Positions 61,416-64,000 of a stretch of 64,000 bases of DNA are shown here, one piece after another. The DNA lies in NCBI RefSeq assembly GCF_937912035.1, contig NZ_CALDPF010000034.1, forward strand, positions 120,491 to 184,490. The letters are read 5' to 3'. The notes under the pieces are model-generated. The model saw only the letters and a program-made list of their open reading frames with translations, had not been told where the DNA came from and searched no databases. The DNA comes from an uncultured Bacteroides sp. (GTDB lineage: Bacteria; Bacteroidota; Bacteroidia; Bacteroidales; Bacteroidaceae). A program made the position numbers and the translations under genes. Position 1 is the first letter of the stretch. Every line of letters begins with the position of its first letter.

Positions 61416-62075
61416 TTATCTTACATCATCAAAATGCTTTGATGATGCAAACTTCTTGGGAAGTCTTTCAAAAAGTTTCTGAAATGTTTCTTTGTTTATT
61501 GAATGTCTGCTTATGTATAAGCAATAAGCCCCCACAAGATTATCAATATTACGTTCTATTCTTTGAATATTGAGAATGGAGTCTTCTTTTATGAGTTCAT
61601 TCATTTCTAATGTTATTGAGTCTTTCTGTTCCTGCGTCAAAGTAGAATCCTTCAAACGGAGATTATCAAAATGTCCCAACACATGACTGATTGAATCTGT
61701 TTTCATACATGCTATACGAAACAAATCATTATATGGAGAACCATATATATCGAATATATGGTTTTGGCCATCTCTTATGTATTTCACTTCAGAATCTTGT
61801 GTAAAAACACAAGCCACACTTGGCTCATTGCCCACAGCAGGAACTATAACTTTAGGCAAAAAATCTTCTTCTGCCGCTTTGGGCAGTTTGAATGTAAATT
61901 TACCATTCATAACTATAGCAGAGTCAAGATATGTATTTTCCATATAATTATGGATATACATATAATCTCCGTCTTTTACACCAGTAGTTGTTCCATGAAT
62001 TATACATTGCTGTTCTGTACATGACACTAAAAAAGAGAACAACGTTAGTATTCCAAGTAAATGTTTTGTTTTCAT
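61416..62075 (-). CDS. DUF4369 lipoprotein lacking a thioredoxin domain
   Basis: A 219-residue lipoprotein (MKTKHLLGILTLFSFLVSC). Residues about 25-115 match DUF4369 (CIIHGTTTGVKDGDYMYIHNYMENTYLDSAIVMNGKFTFKLP). A helical segment follows (about 120-219: LKDSTLTQEQKDSITLEMNELIKED, FQKLFERLPKKFASSKHFDDV). In most proteins these two parts precede a TlpA-like thioredoxin domain with a CxxC site; here the protein stops before it. It may be a truncated gene or a stand-alone form. Confidence 0.75.
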   Translation of the reverse strand: MKTKHLLGILTLFSFLVSCTEQQCIIHGTTTGVKDGDYMYIHNYMENTYLDSAIVMNGKFTFKLPKAAEEDFLPKVIVPAVGNEPSVACVFTQDSEVKYIRDGQNHIFDIYGSPYNDLFRIACMKTDSISHVLGHFDNLRLKDSTLTQEQKDSITLEMNELIKEDSILNIQRIERNIDNLVGAYCLYISRHSINKETFQKLFERLPKKFASSKHFDDVR

Positions 62076-62187
62076 ATAACAGTTATTTTTAAGTTTTAGA
62101 CTTTCTCAATTATTTTGTTTGTTACAGCACACTTAGTAAATTTCTAAATATGCTTTTATCTAAGACTATTACATGATAGCTATTTTG

Positions 62188-62235
62188 CAAATATACATGT
62201 CCAAAGCAACATAACTCTCAAACTAATTTGAGAGT
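62188..62235 (-). promoter_or_regulatory. Promoter and overlapping operator-like hairpin of the DUF4369 gene
   Basis: On the minus strand TATATTTG (62188-62195) fits the -7 element. A perfect 9-bp inverted repeat ACTCTCAAA/TTTGAGAGT with a 4-nt loop (62214-62235) covers the place of the -33 element. That position suits a repressor site; the two nearby Crp/Fnr genes are natural candidates. The rest of 62076-62415 shows no gene. Confidence 0.45.
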
Positions 62236-62415
62236 AGCAAACAGAATCATATTGCAATTGCATAAAATTGACATCGCTTTTTCTCATAAACTCTGTCAAG
62301 GATAATGTAGGAAGCGACATATTTTCACTTTTACAGGTATGGCCATAATAGAAGGTTCCTGTTTATATTTCTGTTGAAATTTTGATTTTGAATACAAAGT
62401 ACGGGATAATAAATA

Positions 62416-62447
62416 AAAAAGGTCTTGAAATATTTCAAGACCTTTTT
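62416..62447. terminator. Terminator after the Crp/Fnr pair
   Basis: Perfect palindrome of 16-bp arms (AAAAAGGTCTTGAAAT and complement), with A and T runs on the two sides. Confidence 0.85.
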
Positions 62448-62469
62448 CTCTAAATGTTAAAAAATACGG

Positions 62470-63033
62470 CTACTTCCTCAATTTCCGGCGTAGATGACTG
62501 ACAGTTTCAGGAGTAACCCCCAAGAATGAAGCAATGTTTTTCAAAGGTACTGCTTCTTTTAGATTGGGACAACGTTCCATCAGTCTTTTGTATCGAATTT
62601 CAGAACTGCAATACGAATCGAGCAGTCTTTCATATACCATTTCATACAGATTTTCGGCTACGCATCTTCCAAACCGTTGGGTTTCCATATTTGTCTCCCA
62701 ATATTCAATCATATCATGGTGTGATATTTCATAAACGTAGCAATCAGTTATTGCTTGAATGCTTACCAATGACAAGCTGCCTTTCATAAATGAGGAATAG
62801 TCACATACATATTCATTTGTAAACGAATACCCTACAATGTGTTCTTCTCCCTCTTCGTCAATATGGGTATATTGAAAGGTTCCATCTTCTACCCATCCCG
62901 CAAAACGCTTTTTTTCATGCTGACGAATAAAAAAATCTCCTTTACGATAAGTATGTACTTTCCCTTTCCTTTCGCATAAATCTTTAATAAAAGAATAGTC
63001 TAAGTCATTTAGGTATGTATTGAACTCGTTCAT
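62470..63033 (-). CDS. Crp/Fnr-family transcription regulator, copy 2
   Basis: A 187-residue protein with a cyclic-nucleotide-binding-like domain (about 20-120: YRKGDFFIRQHEKKRFAGWVEDGTF, EEHIVGYSFTNEYVCDYSSF) and a C-terminal HTH (about 155-185: VPLKNIASFLGVTPETVSHLRRKL). It has no Fe-S Cys motif. It starts 9 bp after the paralogous gene. Confidence 0.88.
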   Translation of the reverse strand: MNEFNTYLNDLDYSFIKDLCERKGKVHTYRKGDFFIRQHEKKRFAGWVEDGTFQYTHIDEEGEEHIVGYSFTNEYVCDYSSFMKGSLSLVSIQAITDCYVYEISHHDMIEYWETNMETQRFGRCVAENLYEMVYERLLDSYCSSEIRYKRLMERCPNLKEAVPLKNIASFLGVTPETVSHLRRKLRK

Positions 63034-63042
63034 ATGATAAAA

Positions 63043-63609
63043 TCATTTATTCTCAAAAGTAATTTCCTTACGGATACGGCTGAGATAGGTTGGTGTAACA
63101 TTCAGAAAAGAGGCAATTTCTTTAATTGATATGTTTTGAAGAATATCAGGACATCTTTTCAATAAAGCGATATAGCGTTCCTTGGGTGATAAACTGTGCA
63201 TATCTAAATATCGTTTATAAACGTCATGGAACAGTAAATCTGAGAGTTGCTGATGAAGCTCTCTATTCTCATTGAATACTTTATTGAGTACTTCACAATT
63301 ACATGCCAGAACCTCCACATTTGTTGCAGCGACAAGACTGGTCATACAAGGTGATTTGTAAATGGTACTTAAATAGTCACCGGCAAATTCTCCTGGCAGC
63401 GCCAAACCGGTTATATGTTCGTTATCCTTTGAATCTGTTACGACATATTTAAAATACCCTTCTTTCACGATTCCCATATATCGTATAACATCCCCCTGTT
63501 GCACAAAGAATTCTCCTTTTTTATAATGACACAGTTTACCGTTCTTAGCACAAATCTCATGCCAGAAGTCCATGTCTAATTTGTCTATAAAAGAATTAAA
63601 ATTGGCCAT
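63043..63609 (-). CDS. Crp/Fnr-family transcription regulator, copy 1
   Basis: A 188-residue paralogue with the same layout: sensor domain (YKKGEFFVQQGDVIRYMGIVKEGYFKY, GLALPGEFAGDYLSTIY) and HTH (ISIKEIASFLNVTPTYLSRIRKEI). Such short Bacteroidetes regulators often control nearby genes and need not bind cAMP. The two proteins are clearly related but diverged, so the pair is an old duplication. Confidence 0.88.
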   Translation of the reverse strand: MANFNSFIDKLDMDFWHEICAKNGKLCHYKKGEFFVQQGDVIRYMGIVKEGYFKYVVTDSKDNEHITGLALPGEFAGDYLSTIYKSPCMTSLVAATNVEVLACNCEVLNKVFNENRELHQQLSDLLFHDVYKRYLDMHSLSPKERYIALLKRCPDILQNISIKEIASFLNVTPTYLSRIRKEITFENK

Positions 63610-63644
63610 TTCGAATATTTAATTATCAATATAACAACTATTTG

Positions 63645-63652
63645 CAAAGTTA
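63645..63652 (-). promoter_or_regulatory. Candidate -7 element of the Crp/Fnr pair
   Basis: On the minus strand TAACTTTG fits TAnnTTTG, 35 nt before the start codon at 63609. No strong -33 element. Confidence 0.45.
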
Positions 63653-63946
63653 GTATTATAATCCAATAATTTTCTATATAAACAAGCATAATAGATTATT
63701 AAAGGAAGATATGAGATGCTTGTATATATTTGTTCTTTTATTTAGATTATTGTATAAAAAACAAGTAAATTATGTGTCTAGACTGCGGTGCTAACTAGTT
63801 CCTGAAGGTCGTTAGTCGGTATCAACAAATGGCTGGTACGATTGATGCACTGTTGCGGAAGTTCCACACGAAACAGGGTGGCTTATGCAAAAGCAAGTGT
63901 GTTGCATAAGGAGATAACGATCACGTCACTTCAAAGTATTAATTAT
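63653..63946. other. Intergenic region with a GC-richer gene-like patch
   Basis: Mostly AT-rich to about 63770. Then 63778-63905 is richer in GC and open on the minus strand, ending at a TAG at 63778-63780 (tail RTSHLLIPTNDLQELVSTAV). I do not recognise it and see no start, so it may be a remnant. Confidence 0.3.
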
Positions 63947-64000
63947 TCAAAATAAAACACGGCGGCGTTTGATATCAAACGCCGCCGTGTTTTATTTTGA
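63947..64000. terminator. Perfect 54-nt palindrome, probable bidirectional terminator
   Basis: 27-bp arms with no loop, centred on GATATC at 63971-63976 and flanked inside by ACACGGCGGCGTTT. The AT outer arms and GC core suit a strong terminator on either strand. It reaches the last base of the window, so it may extend further. Confidence 0.75.

Overview
The window looks like a chromosome segment from a gut-type Bacteroidales, probably Bacteroides, Phocaeicola or a close relative. The reasons are a SusC/SusD pair, a XusABC-like xenosiderophore set, many lipoproteins with short Bacteroidetes lipoboxes, families typical of the group (DUF4374, DUF4369, BACON-like, clostripain C11), an Fe-type superoxide dismutase, and repeated TTTG / TAnnTTTG promoter elements. 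Species cannot be fixed from the sequence alone.

Layout. 0-3.4 kb: the end of a nitrogen cluster (outer membrane protein, PII protein, partial amtB), sodB, and a lipoprotein gene. 3.5-10.1 kb: tRNA-Lys(TTT) followed by an AT-rich island bounded by a 45-bp direct repeat of the tRNA 3' half. The island carries a truncated integrase, a frameshifted IS4-type element, a frameshifted small membrane protein, an 872-residue protein ending in a PD-(D/E)XK nuclease domain, and a lipoprotein. Its right end is a second tRNA-Lys copy interrupted by a hairpin insert. 10.3-12.7 kb: two tandem nagA genes, mostly GC-rich. 12.8-27.8 kb: a nine-gene minus-strand operon (SusC, SusD, BACON-like and leucine-rich-repeat lipoproteins, a subtilisin-type lipoprotein, a DUF1573 protein, a small lipoprotein) that reads as a surface capture and processing system, plausibly for protein or glycoprotein.

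28.3-34.8 kb: a CNNM/CBS membrane protein, then xusA-xusB-xusC. 34.9-49.4 kb: an efflux-type operon with one membrane fusion protein, one MacB/LolD-like ATPase, six permeases arranged as three A/B pairs, and a TolC-like channel, followed by an NtrC-family regulator and its histidine kinase. A near-consensus sigma-54 promoter lies just upstream of the first gene, with nested palindromes further upstream, so the whole unit is probably a self-contained sigma-54 controlled export system.

49.4-53.7 kb: housekeeping genes (aldo/keto reductase, aroA, metal ABC permease, tsaE) plus an Imm17-like small membrane protein. 53.9-57.0 kb: a TPR/transmembrane/HTH regulator convergent with a clostripain-family lipoprotein protease. 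57.2-64.0 kb: an AT-rich run of minus-strand accessory genes (MBL hydrolase, acetyltransferase, methyltransferase, DUF2867-like, lipoproteins, DUF4369 protein, two Crp/Fnr regulators), flanked by two short patches of different composition that look like gene remnants, and closing with a perfect 54-nt palindrome.

The best candidates for something undescribed are the PD-(D/E)XK protein with its adjacent lipoprotein on the tRNA-Lys island, the three-pair sigma-54 exporter, and the SusCD/LRR/subtilisin operon.
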